From: Butyrivibrio sp.
GTDB taxonomy: Bacteria; Bacillota; Clostridia; Lachnospirales; Lachnospiraceae
Assembly: GCA_017615275.1 (NCBI GenBank)
Contig: JAGAAO010000047.1
Span: 62,001-126,000 of the forward strand
Length of the DNA stretch: 64,000 nucleotides
Direction of reading: 5' to 3'
In this document: positions 34,374 to 43,023 of the stretch, piece after piece
Numbering within the stretch: the first letter of the stretch is position 1
Layout of the letters: the number at the start of each line of letters is the position of its first letter
Notes under the pieces: model-generated
Seen by the model: only the letters and a program-made list of their open reading frames with translations
Databases searched by the model: none
Told to the model about the DNA's origin: nothing
Program-made: the position numbers and the translations under genes

Positions 34374-35134
34374 TGCAATCACTAAACGACATAAAAAACA
34401 TTTTAAAAGAATCCGTTACAGTAGATGCGCTAAAAAGTTTTATCTCTCAATATGAGAGTGATGACAGAGCGGGCGTAAAAAAGCTTGTCGAAACGGCAGA
34501 AAAGCGCATTGATTCTATAGAAAAAGAACTTGCAAGACTCAAGGAAATGCGAAAGTATGAAAATGAGAACAGGCAGTTCGGTCTTCTTTGCGGAATAGAC
34601 GAAGTGGGAAGAGGCCCGCTTGCAGGCCCTGTTTACGCGGCTGCAGTGATCTTACCCGAAGACGTTGATATCATGTATATTAACGATTCTAAGAAATTAT
34701 CCGAAAAAAAGAGAGAAGAGTTATACTCTGAAATTACAGAAAAAGCTGTAGCTGTCGGTATAGGTCATTCATCCGAAAAAAGGATAGATGAGATAAATAT
34801 ACTGCAGGCTACTTATGAAGCGATGACTATGGCGGTCTCGGAACTTTCCGTTAAGCCCGGAGCTCTTTTGATAGATGCTGTTCATATTCCGCAGCTTGAG
34901 GAATATAAGCAGATATCCATTATAAAGGGTGATGCAAAGAGTGCGTCAATCGCGGCTGCGAGCATTATTGCCAAGGTTACGAGAGACAGAATAATGAAAC
35001 AGTATGCAGAGGAATATCCTCAGTACGGTTTTGATTCGAACAAAGGGTACGGAAGCGCCGAACATATTGCCGCTATCAAGAAATACGGACCATGTCCCAT
35101 TCATCGCAGATCTTTTATAGGGAATTTTCTATGA
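34373..35134 (+). CDS. rnhB: Ribonuclease HII
   Basis: Removes ribonucleotides from DNA and RNA from RNA-DNA hybrids. It has 253 residues. An N-terminal helical extension of ~70 residues precedes the catalytic domain, as in Bacillus RNase HII. GIDEVGRGPLAGPV carries the Asp-Glu pair, DSKKLS follows, and the later Asp is in LLIDAVH. I chose ATG 34373 (TGATG overlap with lepB) with GGGAG nine bases upstream; GTG 34370 is also possible. An RNase HI is encoded at 59463. Confidence 0.96.
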   Translation: MQSLNDIKNILKESVTVDALKSFISQYESDDRAGVKKLVETAEKRIDSIEKELARLKEMRKYENENRQFGLLCGIDEVGRGPLAGPVYAAAVILPEDVDIMYINDSKKLSEKKREELYSEITEKAVAVGIGHSSEKRIDEINILQATYEAMTMAVSELSVKPGALLIDAVHIPQLEEYKQISIIKGDAKSASIAAASIIAKVTRDRIMKQYAEEYPQYGFDSNKGYGSAEHIAAIKKYGPCPIHRRSFIGNFL

Positions 35135-36822
35135 GTGGCATCTTAAACGTATCACAACAGAATACTACCATTACGATAAACGGCGTTCAGACCGGATTGC
35201 AGCAGGCGGAAGGAAAGCCTGTTGAGCTTAAGGCGGGCGACAATATCCGCGGGACTGTTATTGCCATCTTCGAGGAAAACGGAGAAAAAATGGCAAATAT
35301 AAATCTCGGGGACAACGTTATCTCTGCAAAACTTTCCGATGAGATGGGGCTTAGGCAAGGTCAGGTCCTTAATTTTGCCGTGAAGTCTTTTTCCGAAAAG
35401 GGAGTTTCTCTGACACCTCTTTTTGAGAATACCGCCGTATCTCTCAGCACCGAAAAGGCGCTTAATGCTGCCGGCGTCGAGATTACGCGCGATAGCGTAG
35501 CCATGGTCGAAAGCATGATGAAGTCAGGTCTGCCAATCAATAAAGAAGCTATACGTGATATGAACAACGTTATCACTTCTTTTCAAAATGCTTCAATTTC
35601 AACACTGGTTGAGATGAAGAGTCTTAATATACCTATCACTGAAAATAACATTTCACAGTTTGAAAATTACAAAAATTATGAACATCAGGTAATAAACGAG
35701 ATGCAGGAGTTTGTAAATGAGCTTCCGGAGGCGTTTAACGCACTTGCATCAGAAGGAAAGATCGATCAGGCTCTTTCGCTATACAAGGGCATAATTGACG
35801 AGTTTACCGCTACTGGGAACGAGGTTGCAGTAATGCCTGATATTGCTGAAACTACTGTTGTCGCGAATGAGAATGCCGTTTTAACTGATAACAAAGAAGG
35901 CGCTGAAATCGCCGGCAATATCCCTGCGGGTGAAGTTGTAAGTGATGATACAAAGGTATTGGAAGGTCAGGGAAAAGAGCTAGCTCAAAAAGCACCTGAA
36001 GAGGTTTTGAAGGACTTTCCGACTTCTTCGGGGAATGTTGCTGCTGATCCTTCAAAAGCTGAATTTACGGATAAATTAAAGGCTTTGAATATAAATAATT
36101 CGGGCAAAGAGCTATTAAAGGAGCTTTCTTTGATGCTGTCGGATACTGAAAATTTATCAGAAGAATCAAAAGCTCTTTTGAAGGATGTCTTTTCACATAA
36201 GGAGTTTGGAAAGATACTTAAAGATGCCGTGTCGGACGAATGGCTCCTAAAGCCGTTCGATGTTGAGAAGAAGGAAAATGTGACGGCGCTTTATCAAAGG
36301 CTTGGAAGTCAGCTTAAGAATATTTCGGATACGGTCGCAAATACACTCGGAGCCGAATCAAAGCTTGGAAGTACCGTAACCAACATGCAGAACAATCTTG
36401 ACTTTATGAATCAGATCAATCAGATCTTTCAGTATGTGCAGCTTCCGCTTCAGATGAGCGGGCAGAATGCGCACGGTGATCTGTATGTGTACAGAAACAA
36501 GAACAAGAGAGTCAGTGAAGACGGTTCAGTAAGTGCGGTTCTTCATCTTGATATGGAGAATCTTGGGCCTGTAGATGTATTTGTAAAGATGAAGGAGAGC
36601 AAGGTCTCGACGAACTTCTATGTTATGGACGAAGGGATTCTTGATCTTATAAACGACAATATTCATATCCTCAACGAAAGGCTCGAAAAAAGAGGATATA
36701 CGATGCAGGCGAGAATGATGCTTCATGATGATAAGGATGACGGTGATATGGCGGTGGATGAGATGTTTGACGTCAACAAGATGACGGTTATTTCCACGGC
36801 TTCATTTGATGCGAGGGCATAG
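35131..36822 (+). CDS. ylqG: YlqG-like protein with FliK-type C-terminal domain
   Basis: A 563-residue protein of unknown role. The N-terminal ~90 residues look like a small beta domain (ELKAGDNIRGTVIAIFEENGEKMANINLGDN). The middle (~95-400) is low-complexity and helical. The last ~150 residues resemble the hook-length control (FliK, Flg_hook) domain: LPLQMSGQ, then SAVLHLDMENLGPVDVFVKMKESKVSTNFYV and a helix with INDNIHILNERLEKRGY. The ATG at 35131 overlaps the rnhB stop (ATGA). The order rbgA-rnhB-ylqG-ylqH is the one in Bacillus subtilis. No flagellar genes are nearby. The gene name rests on synteny and general similarity. Confidence 0.75.
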   Translation: MSGILNVSQQNTTITINGVQTGLQQAEGKPVELKAGDNIRGTVIAIFEENGEKMANINLGDNVISAKLSDEMGLRQGQVLNFAVKSFSEKGVSLTPLFENTAVSLSTEKALNAAGVEITRDSVAMVESMMKSGLPINKEAIRDMNNVITSFQNASISTLVEMKSLNIPITENNISQFENYKNYEHQVINEMQEFVNELPEAFNALASEGKIDQALSLYKGIIDEFTATGNEVAVMPDIAETTVVANENAVLTDNKEGAEIAGNIPAGEVVSDDTKVLEGQGKELAQKAPEEVLKDFPTSSGNVAADPSKAEFTDKLKALNINNSGKELLKELSLMLSDTENLSEESKALLKDVFSHKEFGKILKDAVSDEWLLKPFDVEKKENVTALYQRLGSQLKNISDTVANTLGAESKLGSTVTNMQNNLDFMNQINQIFQYVQLPLQMSGQNAHGDLYVYRNKNKRVSEDGSVSAVLHLDMENLGPVDVFVKMKESKVSTNFYVMDEGILDLINDNIHILNERLEKRGYTMQARMMLHDDKDDGDMAVDEMFDVNKMTVISTASFDARA

Positions 36823-36824
36823 AA

Positions 36825-37124
36825 ATGGCAGATAAAGACGAAAAACAAAAAATAAAGACCGCCGTAGCTCTCGGATACGATCCCAACGAAGACGGAGCCC
36901 CCAAGGTTATCGCATCAGGTAAGGGTGCTCTTGCCGAGAAGATCATTGAGCAGGCTAAGGATAACAAGATTCCGATTCATCAGGACGACAAGCTGGCGGA
37001 TACGCTCTCAAGGCTTGAGATTGGGGAGATGATACCTCCCGAACTGTACGAGGTGGTTGCGGAGATTCTTGTATTCGTTGATGCGATGGATAGGATTAAG
37101 GCTAAGGACAAGAATCGCAGATGA
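36825..37124 (+). CDS. ylqH: YlqH-like FlhB C-terminal-domain protein
   Basis: A 99-residue protein resembling the cytosolic domain of the type III export switch protein FlhB/YscU, without its membrane part. AVALGYDPNEDGAPKVIASGKGALAEKIIEQAKDNKIPIHQD matches that fold, but the self-cleaving N-P-T-H site is replaced by D-P-N-E, so autocleavage is not expected. It starts two bases after ylqG, which has a FliK-like domain. FlhB and FliK are partners in flagellar export, so the pair may be a repurposed duo. The ATGA overlap couples it to yraN. Confidence 0.88.
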   Translation: MADKDEKQKIKTAVALGYDPNEDGAPKVIASGKGALAEKIIEQAKDNKIPIHQDDKLADTLSRLEIGEMIPPELYEVVAEILVFVDAMDRIKAKDKNRR

Positions 37125-37489
37125 ATAAAAGGAATATGGGTTCTTTTTATGAGGATATTGCAGCCAAATACATCGAAGATCATGGCGGCAGGATCATAGA
37201 AAGAAACTACAGGGCAAGGCAGGGAGAAATTGATATAATAGCATGTGACGGCGAATACCTTTGCTTTGTCGAAGTTAAATACAGGAACAAGGATAAATAC
37301 GGCGACGCACTTGCCGCCGTAAATTATGTGAAACAAAGAAAAATATGTAAGGTTTCGCAGGTGTATATTAAGTGTAACGGAGCGAATTTTGACATACCGA
37401 TAAGATATGACGTTGTTGCGGTAAATGTTTCGGACGACGGTAGGTATACTGTAAATTGGGTCAAAAACGCTTTTGATTATGTGTTTTAG
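37121..37489 (+). CDS. yraN: YraN family (UPF0102) endonuclease-like protein
   Basis: A 122-residue protein with the Holliday-junction-resolvase-like nuclease core G-x-x-x-E-x-x-A near the N terminus, then NYRARQGEIDIIACDGEYLCFVEVKYR, which supplies the E...D...ExK catalytic pattern. Its biological role is not settled. It frequently lies near rnhB, as here. It overlaps ylqH by four bases and precedes pgeF by eight. Confidence 0.94.
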   Translation: MNKRNMGSFYEDIAAKYIEDHGGRIIERNYRARQGEIDIIACDGEYLCFVEVKYRNKDKYGDALAAVNYVKQRKICKVSQVYIKCNGANFDIPIRYDVVAVNVSDDGRYTVNWVKNAFDYVF

Positions 37490-37497
37490 GAGTAAGA

Positions 37498-38376
37498 ATG
37501 ATTAAAGATATTGAAATAAAGCGCTATGGCAGCGATAGAACTATGGAACTGAGAGAAAAGAACGGGGTTCACTACCTTGTTTTTCCTAAAATAGAAGAAC
37601 TTGGAATTGTCGATCATTTATTCAGCACGAGGCTCGGAGGTGTTTCGAAGGGCTGTTACTCTGAGATGAACCTTAGTTATACAAGAGGCGATGAAAAAGA
37701 GGCTGTTGACGAGAACTACAGAAGAATATCCGATGTTCTGGGACATGGAAGAAAGCTTGATGACTTTGTTTGTACGTTCCAGACTCATACCGTAAATATA
37801 AAGAAAGTGACAGAGGAAGACAGAGGCAAAGGACCTGCGAGATTGCGTGATTATACGGATATAGACGGGCTTATAACGGATGTGCCCGGGATTATTCTGT
37901 CCACTTTCCATGCGGACTGTCCGCCTGTATTTTTTATAGATCCCGTAAAGAAGGTTATAGGTCTTTCACACTCCGGATGGAAGGGAACAAAGGGCGAGAT
38001 ATCCGCAAGAACGATTGAAGCAATGACAAAGGAATATGGTACCGATCCAAAGAATCTCGTATGTGCAGTCGGACCGTCAATATGCGGCGAGTGCTATGAA
38101 ATCGGAAGCGACGTGGCAGATGAATTTGCAGAGAGCTATACCAAAGAGGAGCTTGAGAGAGAAAAGATCCTTGTGCCTTATCCGGACGGGAAATTCAGAT
38201 TATATCTATGGAATGCGATTAAATATACTCTCATCAAGAGCGGCGTCCGGGAGGAAAATATTCTTATAACCGATATCTGCACCAGATGTAATCCCGATCT
38301 TTTGTTCTCTCACAGGATACATAAGGATGACAGGGGCAATCTGTGCGCATTTTTGTCACTAAAGGCCAATTCTTAA
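37498..38376 (+). CDS. pgeF: PgeF/YfiH-family multicopper-like protein (purine nucleoside phosphorylase or peptidoglycan editing factor)
   Basis: A 292-residue protein of the former laccase domain family DUF152. Members can phosphorolyse or deaminate purine nucleosides, and E. coli YfiH edits peptidoglycan precursors. The family signature is complete: FSTRLGGVSKG, FQTHTVNI, STFHADCPPVFF, GLSHSGWKGT and CAVGPSICGECYEI; the His-Cys-His residues form the metal site. AGGAGTAAG precedes the ATG. It closes the rnhB-ylqG-ylqH-yraN run, with no terminator before the two-component system. Which activity applies here cannot be told. Confidence 0.9.
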   Translation: MIKDIEIKRYGSDRTMELREKNGVHYLVFPKIEELGIVDHLFSTRLGGVSKGCYSEMNLSYTRGDEKEAVDENYRRISDVLGHGRKLDDFVCTFQTHTVNIKKVTEEDRGKGPARLRDYTDIDGLITDVPGIILSTFHADCPPVFFIDPVKKVIGLSHSGWKGTKGEISARTIEAMTKEYGTDPKNLVCAVGPSICGECYEIGSDVADEFAESYTKEELEREKILVPYPDGKFRLYLWNAIKYTLIKSGVREENILITDICTRCNPDLLFSHRIHKDDRGNLCAFLSLKANS

Positions 38377-38411
38377 GAAAACTTAAGAAATTTCGACGCT
38401 AAATCTTAAGA
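38372..38411 (+). promoter_or_regulatory. Direct repeats upstream of the two-component genes, possible autoregulatory site
   Basis: CTTAAGAAA occurs at 38372-38380 and 38382-38390 (10-base step), and CTTAAGA again at 38405-38411. Tandem direct repeats near one helical turn apart are typical binding sites of OmpR-type regulators such as the one encoded next. AT-rich candidates for a -10 box follow around 38421-38432. Confidence 0.5.
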
Positions 38412-38454
38412 TTTTGATGGTTTAATAATAATAGAGTAATTGTGTGAGGTGAAT

Positions 38455-39150
38455 ATGGAAAACATATTAGTATGTGATGACGATAAAGAAATAGTCGATG
38501 CCATAGAGATATATCTTGAACAGGAAGGTTTTAGAGTTTACAAGGCGTATGATGGCATTGAAGCTATTGACGTTATGAAGAAAGCCAAGATACAGCTTGC
38601 CATAGTCGATATTATGATGCCCAGAATGGACGGTATTCATTTTGTAAAAGAGATGAGAAAATTCAGCACGGTGCCTGTAATTATTTTATCTGCAAAGAGT
38701 GAAGATTCGGATAAGATACTTGGGCTTAATATTGGCGCAGATGACTATGTTTCAAAGCCCTTTAATCCTCTTGAACTTGTCGCGAGAGTAAAATCCAATC
38801 TGAGAAGATATATGTCACTGGGACGTATGGAAGAAAAAGAAAATGTCTATTCTTCCGGCGGACTTGTTATCGATGACAATTCAAAGGAATGCTTTGTGTA
38901 CGGCGAGAGCATCAGGCTTACACCTATCGAGTACAATATACTTGCTTTCCTTGTAAAAAATAAGGGAAAGGTATATTCCATTAATCAGATTTATGAGCAG
39001 ATATGGCACGATTCGGCTGTTTGCGCCGACAACACCATTGCTGTTCATATCAGACATATAAGAGAAAAAATTGAGATTAATCCCAAAGATCCTAAGTTCC
39101 TTAAGGTTGTCTGGGGCGTAGGATACAAGATTGAGGATGAGACTATATGA
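38455..39150 (+). CDS. OmpR-family response regulator
   Basis: A 231-residue two-component response regulator. The receiver domain (~1-120) has the acidic pair in CDDDKE, the phosphoacceptor Asp in AIVDIMMPRMDG (about residue 52), a Ser in place of the usual Thr region (ILSAKSE) and Lys in DDYVSKPF. The C-terminal winged helix (~140-231) includes RLTPIEYNILAFLV and DNTIAVHIRHIREKIE. The start is ATG 38455, just after GAGGTGA; an in-frame TTG at 38440 is rejected. The ATGA overlap joins it to the kinase. Confidence 0.95.
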   Translation: MENILVCDDDKEIVDAIEIYLEQEGFRVYKAYDGIEAIDVMKKAKIQLAIVDIMMPRMDGIHFVKEMRKFSTVPVIILSAKSEDSDKILGLNIGADDYVSKPFNPLELVARVKSNLRRYMSLGRMEEKENVYSSGGLVIDDNSKECFVYGESIRLTPIEYNILAFLVKNKGKVYSINQIYEQIWHDSAVCADNTIAVHIRHIREKIEINPKDPKFLKVVWGVGYKIEDETI

Positions 39151-41624
39151 AGAATACCGTTTTTAAACATAGCGTAAATATAAGAATCATCCAGCATGTT
39201 TTGGCGGCGTTTGTTGCTTTTGTTTTGATCTATGCGATCGCAGGAACAACTGTTGTTATCAATACTGCGGGAACCGATATCGCATATAATCTGTATGAGT
39301 CTGACAGAGGCAGAAGTTATGAAGAATCATATCTCTTTAACAATATCCTTGGAAACAATATGTCCAACATATTCAGGCATGTGGCTCAGAGGACGCAGCT
39401 TGAGACAAATGGCGAATATGACGGCAAGAAAGTAATTGATATCACGGCTTATGTTCAAAGGGGAAGCGTTATGCCCGGCGATTACATCACCGCCAATTAC
39501 TATCTTGCGGATCTTTTGAGCTGGAGTAAGAGCGGATTCCAGTACGAAACAAAGGAGTTTACGGCGGAAGACAGTAGGAAATTCCTGAGTCCTTCCACTA
39601 CATATACGCACTTGTACAACAACATGGTGTCCGGAGGAATGAACTCATATCTCAGTTCTCAGCTGGATAACAACAGTCTTGTTTTCTCGGTTTCGGGAAA
39701 TTCAACTCCCGAAGGCGGCGTATTTCATATCCTTGTTCCGAGGTATAAGACCGTAGACGGCAAAAATGTAGAAAACATTGTATCTACGTGGGATGACTAC
39801 AATCAGCTCAATTCCTATATAGAAGAGGCCGGAAATAACCTTGAAGTCAATTTTACAGAATACGGAAAGCTTATAAATTATTACACTTATCCGAATTCGA
39901 ATTTGAGATACTATATTACAAGAACCATGAACGGCAATACCGAAGTATATACCAATGTCGAAGAGCTTATGGGTGATACTGCGGGTATTGATATCCTTGA
40001 GGGCTTTAAGAGCTTTGGAAAATACATTTATTATTGCCCTTATGAGCTTTCGTATGAGACCAATACGCTCATAAAGGAAAGTGTAGTGAGATCTGTCATA
40101 AAGACTTATGGCTACGCATATCCGGATCAGATAAAAGTTTATCTGGGTGTTGATACAAATAATTATTCCGCATCCGATGATTTTGCGAAAGGTAAAGCGA
40201 GCTTCTCAAAGCTTATGCCAAACCGTGGACTTTTGTATTTATGTTGTATATTTGCGGTTATAGCATATTTCGGTCTGTTTACATTCTATATTGTAAAGAT
40301 TCCTGTGAGACAACATGAAGAATTGCCTGCAAGGAGAATGTCTACGGAAGGACTGATGTTCCTAAGTACGTTTATTATGGCGGTTCCCTTTGGGGCAGTT
40401 GCGCTTTTGATGTATGTTACGAAAACGGGATTGGACAGACTTGTAAGAAACGACTTTTTCCCGTATTTCGGAGTTGTCTTTGTTGTGATCGTAAATATAG
40501 GATTTTTGTCATTTGTTTACGGACTTGTCCGCAAGGGAAAAGACGGAATTTTATGGGAGGACAGTATCTTAAAGAGGGGAGTTGCTTTCTTTAGAGATAT
40601 AATCTCCAATACCACCAATAACGGAAGCGTTATCGTAAGAACATGGATTCCTTATGTTTTCTTTGTGGCAATGAATATCATGCTTGTCAGGATCGGCGTT
40701 CTTGGTATTGTAATCGCAGGATTTCTGGATATTCTGGTTGGTATATATATTTACAGACAGAATCTCGACAGAGAAGGAATCATACATGTTATCGAGAATA
40801 TCAAAAACGGTGATGTGAGCGCTAAGGTTGAAATTGAGGAGCTTCACGCCGACAATATTACATTGGCGGAAGCGGTCAATTCGATCGGCGAAGGAATAAA
40901 GATCGCAGTAAATACCAGTATGAAAGATGAGAAGTTAAAGGCTGATCTTATTACGAACGTTTCTCACGATATCAAGACACCGCTTACTTCGATCATTAAC
41001 TATGTCGATCTGATAAAGCGCGAAGATATACAAAATGAGAGAGTAAAAGAGTATGTTGAAGTTCTTGAGACCAAATCGCAGAAGCTTAAACAGCTCACGG
41101 AAGATCTTGTTGAGGCTTCCAAGATAAGCTCCGGAAACATAAGTATTCAGCTTGGAAAGATAGATTTTGTTGAACTTGTAAATCAGACTATCGGTGAGTT
41201 CTTCGAGAAGTTTGAAGATCATTTGCTTACACCCATATTTAAGCATGAAGAGCAGAGCATGTGTATTAATGCGGATGCACGCCATTTGTGGAGAGTTATT
41301 GAGAATCTTCTTAACAATGTCTGCAAATATGCACTTGCGGGAACCAGAGTATATATGGATATGATCTATATTACGGACGGCGATCGCAGGAAGGTGGAAT
41401 TTTCCGTAAAGAATATTTCGGAATCAGAGCTTAATATCGGTGTGGATGAGCTTACAGAGAGATTTATAAGAGGCGATGAGTCCAGGACAACGGAAGGCAG
41501 CGGCCTCGGCCTTTCAATCGCAAAGAATCTCACAATAGCACAGGGCGGAGAGTTCAATATCAGACTTGACGGTGATCTCTTTAAAGTTGTTATTGTGTTT
41601 GATTGTATAGAATCAGAAGAATAA
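39147..41624 (+). CDS. Sensor histidine kinase with large extracytoplasmic domain
   Basis: An 825-residue membrane kinase. A membrane segment at ~15-40 is followed by an extracytoplasmic region of about 320 residues (~40-360), rich in Tyr, Asn and Ser, which matches no sensor family I can name. Four or five more membrane segments cover ~360-540. The dimerisation/phosphoacceptor site is His607 in NVSHDIKTPLTSIINYVDLIK. The ATPase domain has NLLNNVCKYA and GSGLGLSIAKNL; the usual DxGxG loop is altered. It partners the regulator it overlaps. The signal is unknown; such large outer domains often sense cell-wall or membrane stress. Confidence 0.93.
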   Translation: MKNTVFKHSVNIRIIQHVLAAFVAFVLIYAIAGTTVVINTAGTDIAYNLYESDRGRSYEESYLFNNILGNNMSNIFRHVAQRTQLETNGEYDGKKVIDITAYVQRGSVMPGDYITANYYLADLLSWSKSGFQYETKEFTAEDSRKFLSPSTTYTHLYNNMVSGGMNSYLSSQLDNNSLVFSVSGNSTPEGGVFHILVPRYKTVDGKNVENIVSTWDDYNQLNSYIEEAGNNLEVNFTEYGKLINYYTYPNSNLRYYITRTMNGNTEVYTNVEELMGDTAGIDILEGFKSFGKYIYYCPYELSYETNTLIKESVVRSVIKTYGYAYPDQIKVYLGVDTNNYSASDDFAKGKASFSKLMPNRGLLYLCCIFAVIAYFGLFTFYIVKIPVRQHEELPARRMSTEGLMFLSTFIMAVPFGAVALLMYVTKTGLDRLVRNDFFPYFGVVFVVIVNIGFLSFVYGLVRKGKDGILWEDSILKRGVAFFRDIISNTTNNGSVIVRTWIPYVFFVAMNIMLVRIGVLGIVIAGFLDILVGIYIYRQNLDREGIIHVIENIKNGDVSAKVEIEELHADNITLAEAVNSIGEGIKIAVNTSMKDEKLKADLITNVSHDIKTPLTSIINYVDLIKREDIQNERVKEYVEVLETKSQKLKQLTEDLVEASKISSGNISIQLGKIDFVELVNQTIGEFFEKFEDHLLTPIFKHEEQSMCINADARHLWRVIENLLNNVCKYALAGTRVYMDMIYITDGDRRKVEFSVKNISESELNIGVDELTERFIRGDESRTTEGSGLGLSIAKNLTIAQGGEFNIRLDGDLFKVVIVFDCIESEE

Positions 41625-41626
41625 TA

Positions 41627-41672
41627 AAAACCTCCGATTTTTCAAGATAACTTTGAAAGTCGGAGGTTTTAA
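41627..41672. terminator. Bidirectional terminator between the kinase and prs
   Basis: AAAACCTCCGA (41627-41637) pairs with TCGGAGGTTTT (41660-41670), with extra TTTCAA/TTGAAA pairing inside. T-runs lie on both strands, so it can stop the kinase transcript from the left and the prs transcript from the right. Confidence 0.85.
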
Positions 41673-41689
41673 TATGCGTAAAAAATATA

Positions 41690-42889
41690 TCAGTCAAACA
41701 ACTCGCCCGGAGTTTTGCATCCTGAATTGTATTTGCCTACGATCTCGTGAATCTTGTCTGTAGGCATGTTTACCGTTGCAAGAGAAGCATCGTGATTTAA
41801 GAAGTCGATGATCGTTGCAAGGAATTTACCCATATCTGCAATGAAGATATAAGGCTTTTTGGTAATCTCGGGATCCATATATGTGAGGTTGGTTGTAATA
41901 ACCGCATCAAAGTATCCCTTTTCATAGCCTTCGTCGAACTTTGCGGTTCCGTCTGTGAAGAGACCAAATGTTGTGCAGATAAATACTCTTTTTGCACCCA
42001 TGTTCTTGAGCTGTTTTGCAGTATCTATCATACTTGATCCCGATGAGATCATGTCATCGATTACGATAACGTCTCTTCCTGAAATATCTGAGCCCAGGAA
42101 CTCGTGAGCAACAATAGGATTAGATCCGTTTACGATATGGGCGTAATCACGTCTCTTGTAGAACATACCCGTATCTGCGCCGATAACGTTGGCAAAGTAT
42201 ACGGCTCTGTCCAAAGCACCTTCATCCGGGCTGATAACAGTGAGGTGATCTTTATCTACGATAAGATCGTCGATGTGTGAAAGAAGTGCTTTCATAAACT
42301 GATATGATGCAAGGAAATTATCGAAACCGCCAAGTGGCTTGGAGTTTGATATCCTTGGATCGTGTGCGTCAAATGTAATGAAGTTGGATATTCCCATGTC
42401 GTGAAGCTCTTTAAACATCTGAGCGGCATCGAGGGATTCCATACCGTTTCTCTTGTGCTGACGTCCACCGTAAAGGAAGGGCATTATAACATTTATTCTT
42501 CTTGCTTTACCTGTGATTGCACCGATAACTCTCCTAAGATCCTGATAATGATCGTCGGGAGATTTGTGGTTGACGTAATTGTACATTTTGTAAGTGATGC
42601 TGTAGTTACAAACATCTGTAAGAATGTAGACATCGTTTCCGCGAACGCTGGCATTGATGGTAGCCTTTGCTTCGCCGCTTCCGAAACGATCGAGACTGTA
42701 ATCTATTTTATAGCTGTCTTTGACATAACCGTGAAAAGCAGGGTCGTTTTCAGGCATTTTGTGAAGATTGTGTCTGAATTCCGAAATATAGTGGTCGACA
42801 CTGTCTCCCAGCTCCTTTGCTGAGTCCATAACAATTAGATTTAGCGGAGCTACCGGAATGGAAGCTTCCAGCTTAGAAAAATCTGGCAT
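41690..42889 (-). CDS. prs: Ribose-phosphate pyrophosphokinase, long form
   Basis: Makes PRPP from ribose-5-phosphate and ATP for purine, pyrimidine, His and Trp synthesis and for nucleobase salvage. At 399 residues it is roughly 80 longer than typical bacterial Prs. The PRPP-binding loop DVIVIDDMISSGSSMIDTA and the block MPFLYGGRQHKRNGMESLDAAQMFKEL are present; the metal region reads FDAHDPRI. The start is the ATG at 42889-42887 behind AAGGAAC. It is transcribed against its neighbours with its own promoter. It may be the Lachnospiraceae paralogue rather than the only Prs of the cell. Confidence 0.88.
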   Translation of the reverse strand: MPDFSKLEASIPVAPLNLIVMDSAKELGDSVDHYISEFRHNLHKMPENDPAFHGYVKDSYKIDYSLDRFGSGEAKATINASVRGNDVYILTDVCNYSITYKMYNYVNHKSPDDHYQDLRRVIGAITGKARRINVIMPFLYGGRQHKRNGMESLDAAQMFKELHDMGISNFITFDAHDPRISNSKPLGGFDNFLASYQFMKALLSHIDDLIVDKDHLTVISPDEGALDRAVYFANVIGADTGMFYKRRDYAHIVNGSNPIVAHEFLGSDISGRDVIVIDDMISSGSSMIDTAKQLKNMGAKRVFICTTFGLFTDGTAKFDEGYEKGYFDAVITTNLTYMDPEITKKPYIFIADMGKFLATIIDFLNHDASLATVNMPTDKIHEIVGKYNSGCKTPGELFD

Positions 42890-42932
42890 ATTTGTTCCTT
42901 TCTTCAGGACATTTGTTTTTATTTCCTATATT

Positions 42933-42962
42933 GTTTTATCATTATGCTTACTGACAAGTCAA
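42933..42962 (-). promoter_or_regulatory. prs promoter (minus strand)
   Basis: Minus strand TTGACT (42962-42957) with TAAAAC (42938-42933) after 18 bases. It overlaps the divergent promoter of the radical SAM operon back to back. Confidence 0.4.
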
Positions 42963-42979
42963 GGAAATTCATATATAAT
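42951..42979 (+). promoter_or_regulatory. Promoter of the radical SAM-der-plsY-gpsA operon
   Basis: CTGACA (42951-42956), a 17-base spacer, then a perfect TATAAT (42974-42979). The start lies near 42986, about 38 bases before the first gene. Confidence 0.7.
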
Positions 42980-43023
42980 ACTTTATTAGGGTAATCCTGC
43001 AGAAATATGAGGTTAATTTTTTA

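Noticed and set aside
36825-37124. Calling the 99-residue protein flagellar FlhB
   Set aside because: No membrane domain, NPTH site replaced, no flagellar genes nearby.
37498-38376. Annotating the YfiH-family protein as a laccase
   Set aside because: The family name is historical; characterised members act on purine nucleosides or peptidoglycan precursors, and multicopper motifs are absent.
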